DNA of 64,000 bases from Homalodisca vitripennis (lineage: Eukaryota; Arthropoda; Insecta; Hemiptera; Cicadellidae). The notes beneath the pieces are model-generated. The model was not told the DNA's origin, made no database searches, and worked only from the letters and a program-made list of their open reading frames with translations. The position numbers and the translations under genes are program-made. The stretch covers positions 46,747,001-46,811,000 of the forward strand of contig NC_060214.1 in NCBI RefSeq assembly GCF_021130785.1, in the 5' to 3' direction. Position 1 is the first letter of the stretch. Every line of letters begins with the position of its first letter. Of the stretch, positions 14,701 to 29,285 are shown in pieces.

Positions 14701-16209
14701 CAGTCACTAACTTCGGTGTCTAAACAATATTCTATATCAGTTAGTGTCTTGATTCATAGGAGAGTCAGGCCTGGTAACTTGTAACCCAACGGAACAGCTC
14801 CCAATATATCTTGTTAACAAGCAATTCAACGGCTTTTGAGCTTGTTAGTTGTAGCCCAATAACATGCACACATGAGACACTTTCATATTATATCTTACTA
14901 AGTTATACCTATTACTTTACTGGATTACGTTTTAGCTTGGCCTATTACTTAGTAGTATACTTTAAGTAGTATTAAATTAAAAATTATACACGATTAAGTA
15001 AAAATGTCATATGCTTTGGTTTTACGGTTCAAATAGTAAATCCTTTTATAAACATTTTACTCAATTTGCAGTGTTGAATTATGCGATTTATGTATTTCGT
15101 AACAGGCTGATACAATCTAAATTTGAATAAATTACATAGTTAATTTAAATTAAGTTTTTATATTAAGTAACCCTGTATTAAGTTTTTGTATTAGAAACTT
15201 AATAGAAATGTATTATTTATTATTTCCAGGTAAGATTTGAGACTTAATCCAGTTATTATTATTTATAAAAATAACATAGGTTAATTCACACGCGAATAGT
15301 TACCTGCCTTGAAACTGCCAGACAAACAATATTTATTAACAATTATGAATAAACAATTAGCTGATATCTAGCCTCTTTTATCCGACTTACTACGGCAGAG
15401 TTGACTAATAAACCGATACGAATATTGTTTGTAACAAACGGATCAATATGTTACAAACAAAATATCCACTTGAAACCTGTATATAACATTACTTCTCCCA
15501 AATATATCAGTGGTAGATATTTATTATTTGTAATTGCTCATGTAAATACAATATATTGATGGCAAATGACATTCTAGGCTGAGTTGTCTTCTATTACTGA
15601 ACTATAGAGAATATACTACAACAAGGTGACGGAACCCAAGTTAAGGAAGTACTGCAATAGAAATTTTACATATTAAGTTAGGTGGTTTTATGACATCATC
15701 TGAAAATTTGTTCGTTTACCCGTTTATTCTATTACAAGATTTGTTTAAAAGAACCTAGCTACTTAAAAGTGGCATATAGGTTCTAATTAGTCAAAGGAAG
15801 AACGATATTAATAACTCTTTCAAAATGCTTGAAAGCTCATTCAATGATCTGTTGTCTATAACTGTATTACTTCCTTTACCAGTAATATTTTTGTATTAAT
15901 TTAATGATCAAAACATTTTTTTTACTCCGTGAGGTATTAAATTACAAAATCTACTGATATTTCTTACAAATTTAATGCCAAGTAGCAAATAATATTTCTC
16001 ATTCTATGCATTTCCCTCATCAATTAAGAATAATTGAATGTTATCTTATTCTATACCGACATTTAAGGTAACTAATAGATTTGCATTCAAACCACTATGT
16101 TACCCACATTTTTAAAACAATAGATCCTTGATAATCTATTTACCCACACAGTTACGTTATTGGAATGGGGATTTTATATTCATTGATGACTTCACCAAAC
16201 TAGCTATAT

Positions 16210-16236
16210 AAAAAAAAAAAAAAAAAAAAAAAAAAA
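16210..16236. repeat. Poly-A run of 27
   Basis: Uninterrupted A run preceded by TATAT. It could be the tail of an old retroposed sequence, but no body was recognised on its 5' side. Confidence 0.9.
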
Positions 16237-19200
16237 CTGGGACACAATATAAACTCCACACAAGTACTCAACGGCGTAGTAAAACATTTTCCTTTGTATA
16301 TTTAAATTTTAAAGTCAGTCATCACTGTTTTGCTTACTACACTCAGAGCTTTAAAGACTATTAAAATGCATTAAACATCAACCAGGCACCAAGTGTCTTG
16401 TAACACGCTTCGGAAAAGTTGCATTCATACATTCAGAATGTCTATATCAATGTTGACACTCTTGAGGTGTCCTGTGGAGAGACAATATCCCATGTCATAC
16501 AGACAATCATACGGAGAATATATATTTACATCCCTCCGATAGACAAGGGAGAAATTGTGCCATCCTACAAAGTAATATATTACATTGTATACATTGTACA
16601 TTGTACATTGTACATTGGCCGCTTAGCCAAAATTCATAGTTGGACATGTACATCATAGAACTCAAAATAAAAAAGTTTCATGTAAAATTCAATTTAGCAA
16701 TGATGAATTTACTCCTTGTTCATTATGTTTCTTAGCAAGATTCCAATAATAAAAGTTCCGATGAATCGAATGAGTAAAACTAGTTTTAGTCAATTATTTT
16801 TCTTTTATCACTGAATATGGCACATATTAAGTTCTTGTATTATTCTACTCAATATGCATACTAGTTTTCCTTCTTTTTATATCACATTCCGTCTCGGTTC
16901 CTCATACAGTAAGACCCATGTAAATATATTCGTTAACAATCATCCAAATCCTATCGACTCATGTATATTCTAATACATTGTTGACTATATACAGATCGCG
17001 CAACATTTCTATTCTATAGGTCAATTTGCTTTGAGATGGAGACGCTCTTTAAATAATTATCCTAAATTCCTATCCCACTTCTGCAGCTAATTTTATAATT
17101 CAACATTTAAGTTTGCTAAATGTGTAGTGGTAGAATAAAAACAGTTGACTTTACCTCTATATATCATCATGATTTATTACAATAGAATTCCTTTTGTACA
17201 GTGATAACGGTAATATATTGCTTATAACGCAGACAATAAAATATAGGGCAGTGAATGTAGGTTTAAAATCATAACATTGGGGCTTTGGTAACCGGCTGTC
17301 CCGTTTTCCCTTCTATTAGTATTGATGTACTGTGAAATAATATGAAGTACTAAAGGGACAGAGTATTGATTCTACTTACATTTGTATGTGTCAAATTGGT
17401 ACATTAAATATAACGTACTGTACAAATCAATCTGTTCCACTAAAACTTAATTTATAATTGGGATTATTAAAAAAAATTTACCATGTTGTTTACTTTGCAG
17501 TCATGGAAACTACAAAAAAATAAAAAATTACAACATTTAATACGCCGTTACTGATACATAAATGAAACAGCAAGTTTGTTTTATATAGTAAAATTTAGAA
17601 AATAAAACAAATATTCACAGTTAATGATATAATACTGATATTGTGGAACCCTAACTACAGAATATATTTTATCATCACAGAAGTGAAAATAAATTTATGA
17701 AACAAACAAGAGCTATTTATTATGTATTAAAAATTTACTATTCTATAGCATGTCTCCCCTCATGTTGTCTTCATAACGAACTAACTTATACGCTTAAAAT
17801 GTTGCATTAGGGTTCATATCCATATATTACATCGTTGTTGATGATGGTTCATACTTGTCATGGGATATGACAGTAATTGAAATTGAAAAGTTTTACACTT
17901 GTCTTATGAATAAATCAATTATGAACAAACTGAATGCAACCATATGAAACTTTGAGAAATTACGAAGAAACACATATATCCTAACTCTATATATGTGCTA
18001 CATAGTTAAAAAAATATTTTATGTTTATCATTTTTATTTAAGGAGAAAACAATGAGGTCTACGATTGTGCATATCCATCCATTGCTAAACATGGTTGAAA
18101 TCTCGGTATTTTGTTATAGCTCCTTTTTTGTTTACGGGTGAAGTAAAATTGCTACTTTACTCTTATATTGTTGTAAACAATGTTTAACAAATAAGGGTCT
18201 TTCTAAATAGGGTGAAGACTCCAGATCATACGTTTCGCCATAGATGTAGGTTATGGAAAGTAAAGTACCTACATATATTTTTTCATCCATTTAAAGGTGA
18301 CATCTTGACATTCAAATCAAAATTATTTAGTACAAAATCTTTTCTCTGTTTTGTTACAATACGTTGACAATTCAATTTACTATTGAAATAGTTTTTACTT
18401 TCTTGATATTATATGACTTATATTAAGACATATATGAAATAACTCAGTATAAGAACATTTTATCCGCTATTTTTCCAGTAGTTTCTGGAATTGTTATCAC
18501 ACAAGTAGCTTCCACATCAAATAAAAATAAAAATTTTAATTTCATATCTCATCCTCCCGAAATATTCTTTCCGGCTCAGACAAAAGGAACGTAGATTCCG
18601 CATTGGCTCGTCATCTTGAAATGTGAAAAGATATACATTATTAGTTTAGATGTTTAACTAGCACATCACAGATGTTAAAATAACTTCCAATATTGGCATT
18701 TTATAATTTTTTTATATTTAAAAGTTTATAGTAGAAAAGACATGAAGTGCCAAATAGTATAATCGCCAAATTGACGTTTTCAATGTGTGAGTTGGGCAGT
18801 ATGTTTTCCCTCTATCCAAGTGTGAAGCCGATGTAACCCCCTTTATAGCCGTTATACCTGTTCCCGGGACGCGCCGCATAGTATATTGCGGGTTAAACTG
18901 AGATATCTGCTACATCGCTATTGCCTCGCTCCAGATTTCCATTGCTTGTTTATTGAAAACAAACTTACTACTATAATTCAATAATATTCAACATTTACAT
19001 TAAAATAATAATATAAAAAACTAAATTTCAAGGTTATCATCAGTTAAGGTCAACATAGCACTCGTAAATACCCTAGTTTCACACCAATACATGAAGGTCT
19101 TGCGTGACATTTAAATTTGTGTCTTATTGGTGACCTTTAATTATTCAGAAATTAGTTGTTACTCAACTTTTATTATTAGGAGATACGTTGTTAATTATAT

Positions 19201-19948
19201 ACAAGTCCCTAATTGGTTAAGTGGTGTTTTAGTAGGTGTCTTATTGTACGTATAGTATTTTAATTGTTTTATCTAATGCATAGGTCTAGATATGTCCTTG
19301 GTAGGGTTTCGGGTTTAAAGATTTGCCAAATTCCTACAGTAAAATCCACAAAATTACAGTACATTGCCAAGTACATTGTTTTACTTTGTTTGATTTGATG
19401 TAGCAAACCAAAGTGTGAGAAATATAGTGGTCGGAAACCTCCTATGTATAGCGTTATGTGGAATCAGTTTTATTGTTCACCGTGGGTTAAACTGTTTAAT
19501 TTTTCCCTTGGTAATTTTATATTTTGGTATACTTGTATAACACCTAAAGATAATTCCGCCTATTCCTCTACATTTTGTAATGTTTATGATAGATATTTAA
19601 AGTATAATTAATGTTGCCTGTATCTCTAAATCGAGTTAAACGCTGGCTGAATAAACAGAAAGGTACGAAGGTGTTGGCGAGTAACAATCCCTGGATAAAG
19701 TCGGGGTATCAAACTTTATCCAGCTTTATAGTGTGCTATAATTGCGCATCTCTTGTATATTCCATTTATAATCAAGGTTTAAGGTTAGTATTCTGCGTAT
19801 TTCTCACGCAGCATAAGAACCAACATTTATTTATATTAAAATAAAAAAATACAAAAATTCATATAATTATTTATTATTGTATTTCAATTCGCAGGGATTC
19901 AGAAACAGAAATAGTGCTATGATACAAAACATATTTTAAGGCTCTATA

Positions 19949-20440
19949 CAGGGTGATTCATGAAGTTCTCCCCCCACTTCTACAGCACATTGTACTAGTA
20001 AAAATAATGAAAAAATGTTATATAAACATAGGTCCGAAAACGCTTCGTTAGCGAGTTACAGCTAGCGAAAGATTTCGCCTGAATTCCTGGGTAAAGAGTA
20101 AAATAAAGCCATACTGAACTTTTGGAAAGGTTAATTAAGTAAGAAATATCGTGGATTCTTATGTATTTTTACCTGATAAAGCTAATAAAATTGGTTTCAG
20201 AACTATACCTGTAGTAGTTTTTGAGGGATTCAGGGTTAAATGCAAAAAATTGGGGCACGAAACAATGTTTTTTTTAAGTTTGATGTACAATAACTTTGTT
20301 AAATTGGTTATAAATACATAAAATCAACAAACATTAATTGTAGAGAATTTAATTCTGAGAAAATTGATATAATCAAAGTCTAAAATAAAACAGAAATAAG
20401 TATCAAAAAATCGATTTTATTCAGTGTAATACATTACTAG
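19949..20440 (+). repeat. Left terminal inverted repeat of the mariner element
   Basis: 492 bp matching the reverse complement of 21975-22466. It begins CAGGGTGATTC and ends at ATTACTAG. An inner copy of the transposase-binding motif was not identified. Confidence 0.96.
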
Positions 20441-20484
20441 TTTTAAGCAAAATTAATCAGGTTGGGCCAACCGTACGCACCTTT

Positions 20485-21540
20485 TTATAATAGATGTTCG
20501 AAAATGAGGCCATCATTATCAATACATTTTGCAGCACGTTTGTGTATTGCTTTTGTTGCGTTTCTTAATTTTTCAGGACTTCCCTGTATCTGCACAGCCG
20601 AATCCATAATACGGGCAATTAATTCATCACGAGAATTCACTTTTGTCTTGTATACAATGTCTTTCATCCATCCCCAGATGCAATAATCCAATGGAGATAG
20701 ATCTGGTGATCTTGGTGGCCAAGGGTGAGGCCCTACACGACCAATCCAGTGTCCAGGAAATTGATGATTTAAGTAAGCAGAAACGGCACGTGAAAAGTGG
20801 GGAGGTGCTCCGTCATGCTGGAAGTACAAATTTTGTCTGAGATGTAAAGGAACATTCTCTAACAGCTGCGGCAACTCTTCTTGAAGGAAATGCAAATAGA
20901 ACTCAGCATTTAGGCGTCCAGGTAATATGAAAGGTCCAATCAGCCGATTGTGCAAAAGGCCACACCAGACATTGACGCTAAATCGGTGTTGAAAGTTCTG
21001 TTCCACTACCTCATGTGGATTTTCTTCTGCCCATGAGTGTTCATTGTGCAAGTTATTGACACCATACCGAGTGATTTGTGCCTCATCCGTAAACAACATA
21101 CGCTTGTAGAGTTGATTATTAATATTCAAAAAGTTGCAAAACTCCAAGCGAAGCGGACCATCCCCTAGCTGTAGATGTTGAACCTTTTGTTTATGAAACG
21201 GATAAAATTTGTTTCGATTAAGTGACCTCCACACCGTTAACTGCGAAACTCCTATCCGCCTAAAAATGCGTCGTGTACTTACACCTGGACTGCGATGAAC
21301 AGCATTAATAACAATATCATCATCAAGTTGGACAGCTCGTTCATAATTGGTTCTAGTACTTGGTAGTGATCCTGTTTCCCGAAGAGTACGAAAAGTTCCT
21401 GAAATTGTTTTGGTATCTGGAATCCTCCTATTAGGGTAACGTAGTTCATATTCTTCTACAGCAGCTCTAGCATTACCATTACAGTAACCCAAAATAAAAA
21501 CCATATCAGCGTATTCCTCTGATGTAAATAAGTAAGGCAT
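20485..21540 (-). CDS. DD41D mariner-like transposase, 351 aa
   Basis: Cut-and-paste transposase acting on the flanking inverted repeats. Residues 5-60 (FTSEEYADM through RETGSLP) match the helix-turn-helix DNA-binding region annotated as DUF4817 in insect transposases. A second helix-turn-helix region lies around 75-112. The RNase-H-like catalytic core shows D152 (LFTDEAQI), D243 (FQHDGAPPH) and D285 (SPDLSPLDYCIW). The 41 residues between the last two give a DD41D signature rather than the DD34D of classic mariners or DD34E of Tc1. The frame is complete, from ATG to stop, without a frameshift, at the usual length for this superfamily (about 340-360 aa). The ATG at 21540 begins the conserved N-terminal motif, so this start is preferred. 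The gene is enclosed by the two 492-bp repeats, and expression would presumably start within or near the right one. Activity is not proven. Confidence 0.94.
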   Translation of the reverse strand: MPYLFTSEEYADMVFILGYCNGNARAAVEEYELRYPNRRIPDTKTISGTFRTLRETGSLPSTRTNYERAVQLDDDIVINAVHRSPGVSTRRIFRRIGVSQLTVWRSLNRNKFYPFHKQKVQHLQLGDGPLRLEFCNFLNINNQLYKRMLFTDEAQITRYGVNNLHNEHSWAEENPHEVVEQNFQHRFSVNVWCGLLHNRLIGPFILPGRLNAEFYLHFLQEELPQLLENVPLHLRQNLYFQHDGAPPHFSRAVSAYLNHQFPGHWIGRVGPHPWPPRSPDLSPLDYCIWGWMKDIVYKTKVNSRDELIARIMDSAVQIQGSPEKLRNATKAIHKRAAKCIDNDGLIFEHLL

Positions 21541-21974
21541 TTTTCCGCTGAATAAATAATCGAATTATAACTCACAGAAAAATTGCATTTAATAACACGA
21601 TTCACAGAAACCCGATCTCCTGCTGTAGCTTGCAAAACACCACTAATACACAGTTCTAACGTAACAGTACAGAATACCATTGTTGATAAGCTGTTATTCG
21701 TGCGTTACCAACTTAGAAATTAATAAAACAAAAAACTGCATTTCGATGATTAGTAAACAATAATGGGAAAATGTTTGCTTCATTTATTTTCGAACATTTG
21801 ATGTAAATTTTTATAAAAAAAAAAAAAATACAACGTAATAAAACATAATATTTTTATTTACAAACAAATTTATTTAACAGTTAATCTTGTTTTCTCAATT
21901 TATCTCATCATTAAGGAACAAACATTTTGTTTTTGTTTTATTTTAACTAAATACCGTACGGTATTTCTTTACAG

Positions 21975-22466
21975 CTAGTAATATATTATACTGAATAAAA
22001 TCGATTTTTTGGTACTTATTTCTGTTTTATTTTAGACTTTGATTATATCAATTTTCTTAGAATTAAATTCTCTACAATTAATGTTTGTTGATTTTATGTA
22101 TTTATAACCAATTTAACAAAGTTATTGTACATCAAACTTAAAAAAAACATTGTTTCGTGCCCCAATTTTTTGCATTTAACCCTGAATCCCTCAAAAACTA
22201 CTACAGGTACAGTTCTGAAACCTATTTTATTAGCTTTATCAGGTAAAAATACATAAGAATCCACGATATTTCTTACTTAATTAACCTTTGCAAAAGTTCA
22301 GTATGGCTTTATTTTACTCTTTACCCGGGAATTCAGGCGAAATCTTTCGCTAGTTGTAACTCGCTAACGAAGCGTTTTCAGACCTATGTTTATATAAAAT
22401 TTTTTCATTATTTTTACTAGTACAATGTGCTGTAGAAGTGGGGGGAGAACTTCATGAATCACCCTG
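21975..22466 (-). repeat. Right terminal inverted repeat of the mariner element
   Basis: 492 bp, the inverted partner of 19949-20440. It lies upstream of the transposase start, so it may also carry the element's promoter; no specific core-promoter motif was confirmed. Confidence 0.96.
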
Positions 22467-22755
22467 TATATTTATGTGCATGCTGTACACACAAAAGGTA
22501 TGAACTCGTATTAAATAAGAACTATTGAAATTAATCAACCAGAAACCTTTAACCTTTCATAAATAAACGAGTGCAAATTATGCTCTTTGACATTGTTTAG
22601 ATCTACAAATACAGTAATTAGTTGATAATGGTTCTGGAGATGGGCATCTTCCAATAAACGTGGCTTATTTCAACAGTACTAGGACGTAAATTAAATTAAG
22701 GTGACCACAAAACCACTTTGGTACAACAATGGAATGTTTGGAAAAACGCTGCAAA

Positions 22756-23032
<277 letters not shown>

Positions 23033-24204
23033 CCTCATGATACATTCATAGGATGGATTTCATAGCAGTGGGAAAAGTATACAAATGTGCATATTTTTAT
23101 TTTGTACTCTATACTGCATGACAAAAAAAGCTTAAGAGTAAACTCATATACTTAAGGTTAGATGTGTTAATATGTCACATTTTTTAACATCATATGATTA
23201 TGGTTTGTTTCTACTATATTAGTATCGCCATAATGATTACCCATGAGCATAAGAATAGCCACTGTGCTCAGTGAAATATCGTGGATTTAAATTAACCTTA
23301 TTCAATGTTCGTAATATATTAGGAACTTTTCCTATTACTATTCCATTAAAACTTCATAGAAAAGAATTGAATATGCAACATTTCAAGTGTACCAATATGT
23401 TTTTTTCTATATATTCATGTGTGCGGGCAGACAGAATTTATATTTTTTCATTCCTAGAATGATAAACTTCGATAAATTGCAGCCTTAAAAGAGTCATGGC
23501 CAATTATTACTCATATTTAGATTAATAAGACTATAAACGATAATTGTGACACTTTTTTATGTTTCGTCTCAATTCAGTTTTTACTAGACACAACAGAACA
23601 AAATCACAATAAAAACACGAAGTTTTCCGTAGTTATGTTAAAACTGTTAATAGCAAGAAGCCCCACCGTAGTTAAAAGCGTAATGAGACCGGAAAGAGTG
23701 GAGTGCGAAAGAAATTACATGGTAATTGGCTACACCCAATATAGCATGTGTCAATAACGTGTCAGAGATGCTATCAATTAGAAGGGGACCGCTCTATAAC
23801 CACTTTCAATGAACGCTACTTGAAGCTAAGTGTTTGTAATGGGTAAGCACCAATGCGAGTATGGGTTTCCCCTTCGTTAAACACCCCTCCGAGCCACTGA
23901 ATAGAGTCGCTCCGTTCCTCTCTGATCATTATTTGAGGAGAACGCAGTCACGGAATATTAATGACAGTATACATGCCGTTTCTTCAGTTTTTATTTGAAA
24001 TGTAGCATTCTTTTATACTACACGACAGGTAAAGGCGGCGAGTATTTCAATTTTTTTTGTGTAAAACTTTCAACAGGTAGTTCTAATAACAGTTTATAAA
24101 CGTACAATAGTACCTCAATTATATGTTTTTACTATCATCTATCATTAATAGGAATTTAATAATTTAATTTCTTTTCCCTATTATTGTATCTGTTTGTTTG
24201 TATG

Positions 24205-24300
24205 CATGTATTGTAAATTTATCTGGCTGTCCGAACGCTATCCTGAGAATGATCTGACCTATAAACTTGAAATTTTAAGTAAAGCTAAATATCTATATAA
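24205..24300 (+). repeat. Degenerate dispersed repeat fragment
   Basis: Contains 'ctggctgtccgaacg' followed by 'gatctgacctataaacttga'. A similar order of motifs, 'ctgtttgcacgatc' then 'gaactgaccttataaac', occurs at 29196-29240. This indicates a shared but old interspersed repeat of unknown family. Confidence 0.4.
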
Positions 24301-27300
24301 CCAACAGTGTGTTTGATGATGGTGTATGTCATTCAATGAAATTTTCCTGAGTTTTTTTCATTGTTCCACTCATCACGGCATTGAGGATACTCCAGAACCA
24401 ATAAATTTGTAAAAAAATTGATTAAAATGAAATTAAATTGTTTTTTTAGCTTTGTGTCGTATTAATCGAATAATACTAGTTACGTACTTGAAGATTTAAG
24501 TAGTAGTATAGCTAGAGTTTAGAGCCTCAGTGAGGACTCTCACACAACACGTGGTGTGGTGTACTTCTACCTTGTACTGTCGATAGACGGGTACCGTTAT
24601 GCGCTGCGTCACGAAAACATTTCCTATGACTCATGGGTAAAAACTCTCCTTTCAGGAATCGTATTGGCCCAAATAATTGAAGAACTCCAAGAAGGATTTA
24701 AGAACTCCAATGAAAAAACAATCATTGTAACTATCATTTGTTATTAGAAAATTGCATTTTAATTAACTAAATATTATTGAAGTGATTGTAAATTAAATAA
24801 TAAGAGAATACCAAATAATAGATAATAATAGGACTTACCCTCGTTTTTCAGTTGTTATAGTGTTGTTTAACGTGTTTTTGAAAATAGCGCTTTTGTTGAA
24901 AAACTAATCTGCAAATCGAAATCGTGAGTTTAAAGTCATTAAAAAGATTGCTGCGCCTTCATCTCAGCGGCTAGCACGTATACGCCACACAGATAGCGTT
25001 TGTTTGTTGAAAGGGTAGTATTAGGGCTGCACGAGCACAGCTAAATTCCTCCAACTGTACATAATACTGTGGGGTGGTGGTGCAGTTTCCTTATATGCGG
25101 AAAACCCGTTGCCTGTAATCAATTAAACTTTACTGTTTAATATGCATTGTTTTTTCATATCTACATGTACAATATAGCAGATCACCACACTCTTGTCATA
25201 TAACAAGCTTTTATTATGTGTATTATTATGTCAGACCTTCAAGTGCAATGTATTTATCCTCAGTTTGTTTTTACAATTTATTTATTTTGCAATTGACCCT
25301 CAAGGCCTTTAAAAATACTAAGGCACCACTCAAACAAATCCCATAAATATATAAAAAAACAAAAAATTACATGATGTTGTAAATTTTGTTTTTAAAAATA
25401 ACCACTAATAATTAAGCGTTATAAATAGATAAATAATAATTTTCAATTCGTTAATATAAATTAAAAGTTTTCTCTGATTTACCTTTCATTTTAATGGAAT
25501 ACATTTATAAGAGTGTATAACAATGAATCTATTAATTGTACTTTAGCCACAACTATTTATCTTTTTGTGTAAGAATTATCAGAAATTTATATTTTAAAAT
25601 CAAATTTGGAGACTTTAGATTTGTGAATTTTTGAAATGTAAATTAAAACATATTTTAATTAAAAAATTAAAGCGTACGGGTTAGAGTAAATATGTTCACA
25701 ACACGTCCTAATATATGCTAATGGTTTTTACAACATATCAACTATATATTCTTAACCAAAGTAAAATACCATTTTATATACTAAAAAAACCTTGAAATTT
25801 ATAATTACACGATTAATAAAAAGTAATAATGATTATATTTTAGAAATATTGTTAAGGTTTGAAAACATTCTATAATATGTTATCATCGGTCTGAATATGA
25901 ATTGGTGTATGCTTGAATTAGATTTGGAATAATTTACGAATTAACAAGACAATGAAGTCTGGCGACGATTTTTTCCTACAAAAAATAAAATCTTCTGAAT
26001 TTAAATGTTTGTTTTCTCGATTCTTGTATTGTTCTTAATATGAACTATGTTTTTGATGTTTACAATAATTCAGCTGTGTAACAATAAACAACGTTTTACT
26101 TACATTCATATCATGAAAAGAGTAGGATAAATATCATGGATGGTATTGAGGTCTACTAGGTCTACAATTCAAGCCTTAAATACACAAGCGATTATATTGT
26201 GATGTGAGGTATCGGTGAGACATGACTTGTTACCAAGGTCAAGGGTCAAGCACTGCCAAATAACAGTGAGTATCGTTCTATTACACGACCCGCAGACTCG
26301 ACATTGCTTATCACAACAGTTATCGAACTGCATGCCCCACCAGCCCAGGGGTTATCAAATCCACTTCCATGTTTCATCGCTCATTTGGTATATCCATATT
26401 TGATTTATCTTCTATATGTGTACCAGATATATTGTTCCTTACTTTTTTTCATAGATAAATACAATTATCCTCAAAGATAATGATCAACTTAGTAATTATT
26501 GTTTCGTGTGTAAAAATTCCTCTTCCTAAATTTATTTCAGTTCACGACACATGATTAGGCAATATTTTTGTATTTGGCAAATAATTTAAATAATAGATTT
26601 CTTACAAATTCATCCATTGTACTTTGTATTGAGTCTCTTAGCTGACACTATTAAACACATAACTGCATGTACTATATTATTATAACATCGTATTTTGATA
26701 GAAATATATTTCAAATTGAACATGTTAAAATCAGTTATTCTTCAAAAATAAGATAATACATTGTATATACTCGATCAAGTACATTATATACGTCTGCCAC
26801 CTACAACCATTATAAAGAAATACTCTACCTTTCCCTAATTGTCTCCCTACATAAACCAATAAGAAATCAAATTATTTAGATTTTCAATTTAAAACTATCA
26901 CAATATATGAATAACAGTTTGCAAGTCAGTGACCATCATTAGCTCGGTAACATCATTAAACTTACCGTATTACACAATTATATATAAATACATGAAACAT
27001 GAAACCACTAACAATGCAGCTATGTCTAAAACTCAAAACATTAAAAAACTGCGAATTTCGCCGATTTTTCTATATTTCAATTTATTTTCACCTGCAATAA
27101 ATATACATGACAGCTCTAAACACGCTTAAAAATTATATATACGGTTTGTTCAATGGTTGTATTTAAAGTTAGATGGAAAAAGCATTACATCTGCTTTAGT
27201 TTAGTGGCAGAAAATACATTGAGCTAATAATGTTATTAGTAATGGCGGATAATTCATTTTTGATCACTTCCTTTCGACTGTTTAAGCCACACTTTTTAAT

Positions 27301-29174
27301 ACAAGGTGTCTGAAAATTCGAAAACCATAAACGATAAATATCTTTATAACCTTCTCTGAATGTTCTGGAACATTTTTTATAGCGATAAACATTTATAATC
27401 TTAAAGATTGCGAAGCAACATAGTCTGTTATACAACTAATAACCTGAATATTATGAAATAAGTGTGTTATGAAAATGTAAATGAACTTTTGTGTTCATAT
27501 TTAATTAAATGAAAAGAATAAATCTGCTCTTTCTGTCTAGTTCTCCACCAGATTTGGCAAGTAATCATATTATTTAAAGTTTACTAAAACGTAATTTATA
27601 CCATTAACTATGCGATACTGTCATTTTGTGCATGTTATTTCTTTCGAATAAAGTACTCTATAGATAATCTTTTTCTAGTACTAAAAAACACGTAGCAGAT
27701 CTATAGCAGAAAGGGTGAGTTTTTTCTCTAACTGAATGAGGGGCCATTGTTAACTTGGATACTATAAATATGACTACTTTTAAAAATAAATGTCTTTGTT
27801 TTTAAAGTCATTTTTAAATATTTACATAAATGAACTCCTGCAAATTTACATTATTGCTGTAAACTGTGACGAAACACCTTACAATTTTTACTGTTACACA
27901 TGAAAATTATTTTCAAGGCTCATTTATTCAAGAGTTTTCGATTGTATTTCCCCTAATAACTGATATGTGGTAGGCAAATTCACAGAGATTCCTTAAGGAA
28001 TTAACTATTTCCTATCGAAAATCATTTTAATAAATATTACTGTTGCATGGTAAAAATTGCAATCTACCACAATATTTGAAGTTAGTGGTAGTTTTAGTAT
28101 TTATAAGTCTAAAAATAGAATTTCATTGTTAGGTTCCTGCTAGATTTATATCTTACAAAAGACGTCCTCTAGGCTATTACAATGGCAAGTATCTCTTCGC
28201 ATTTCGACAATTTCCCCGGATACCAGTATATAGGTCGTGTACAGGCCAACAGGACTTCATCCCTCTGCATGTATAGTTTGACATAAACCCTACTCACTGA
28301 CCACAGGCCTTGTAGTATAAATCCCGATGGACAACTTGACATGTAGGTCAACTAACCATCGAGAATATTACATTCTTCGTTAATTATGTTTTATCTGAAC
28401 TAATGAAACTAAACATTCACGTTCCATTGGGTTGATCGTACAAAATAGATTTTTTTATTTATAATTAACCTGCCAAGTCGTGTAGGTTTCCATCCGTGCG
28501 ATAGTATATTGACCTCTCTGTATATTCACATGTGCACGTTTGTGCAATAACTCTTGATAGAAACGTACTATGTATCTGAAAATCGGTAAATTGTTTCGCC
28601 TTGGTCCAAAGATCGCTATTCATTCTTGGGGGCCTACGGGTAGTCCTTCCTTCTATCTGCCTTTTTATGTAGGTTTAATTGTACTGTGTAAAATTAATTA
28701 ATGTAATGTAATGAGTAACCATTTATTGATTTAAGGTCAAAATTTCAGAGGATAGTTTACCTGCCTGGCTGTCTGTACGAAAACGTTTGATGGGAATGTT
28801 CAAGATGTTTGGTTTTGAGGTCAAAACGCCAAAGAGAATTTCAACGGTAGTCTGGCGGTCTGTACGCTTCCTCTTTCGTAATGTACTATCGGGAAATTCG
28901 ATACCCCGCTGTATCGGCCTATTATTTTGAACTAATAAATAATTAAGCCGAGAAACGTTAAGCTGATCGTGTCTTATTTTTGTTAACTTAGGATACAGTG
29001 AAAACAGACTAGAAAGATAAACGTTTTTACTTTATTTCAAGTCGTTCAAATTAATTGTGAACGAACTAACCTATAGTGTTAGCAAATAATGACTGCGGTT
29101 AAGTCCATGTAGACCGGTCGCTTTATATATTTGGATAAGCGCCAAGGATACATCACTCATAAGGCTAGAACATG

Positions 29175-29285
29175 TTCATTCCTGTTTGTCTCTCTATCTG
29201 TTTGCACGATCACTCAAAAACGAACTGACCTTATAAACATGAAAAATGAATGAAGCCTAACTTTTAATTAACCAACATCGAGTTT
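29175..29285 (+). repeat. Degenerate dispersed repeat fragment
   Basis: Related to 24205-24300 by the ordered motifs 'ctatctgtttgcacgatc', 'gaactgaccttataaac' and a following 'ttaaccaacatcgag' stretch that resembles 'taaccaacagtgtg' at 24300. Confidence 0.4.

Larger units (their letters stand above)
8047..19948. other. AT-rich region with no supported gene
   Basis: About 11.9 kb without a convincing coding frame; the few short frames have no recognisable motif. It holds a 27-base poly-A run (16210-16236), a diverged pair of short repeats at 11229-11275 and 11680-11726, an 11-bp-arm inverted repeat at about 15425-15460, and several less AT-rich patches (about 12790-12960, 14255-14345 and 18780-18930) that could be regulatory but have no direct support. 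Confidence 0.6.
19949..22466 (-). mobile_element. Tc1/mariner-type transposon, DD41D class, complete
   Basis: A 2518-bp element starting CAGGGTGATTCATGAAG and ending with its reverse complement. TA dinucleotides lie directly outside both ends (19947-19948 and 22467-22468), the target duplication expected of Tc1/mariner elements. Both ends carry 492-bp inverted repeats enclosing one transposase gene on the minus strand. The two repeats differ at about eleven positions by eye (about 98% identity), and the transposase frame is open, so insertion looks recent relative to the other elements here. The very long repeats are unlike the short ones of typical mariners. A family name below DD41D cannot be given without a search. 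Confidence 0.95.

Noticed and set aside
21456..21680. Second minus-strand frame upstream of the transposase
   Set aside because: Overlaps the transposase start in another frame and lies in the element's leader; no motif.
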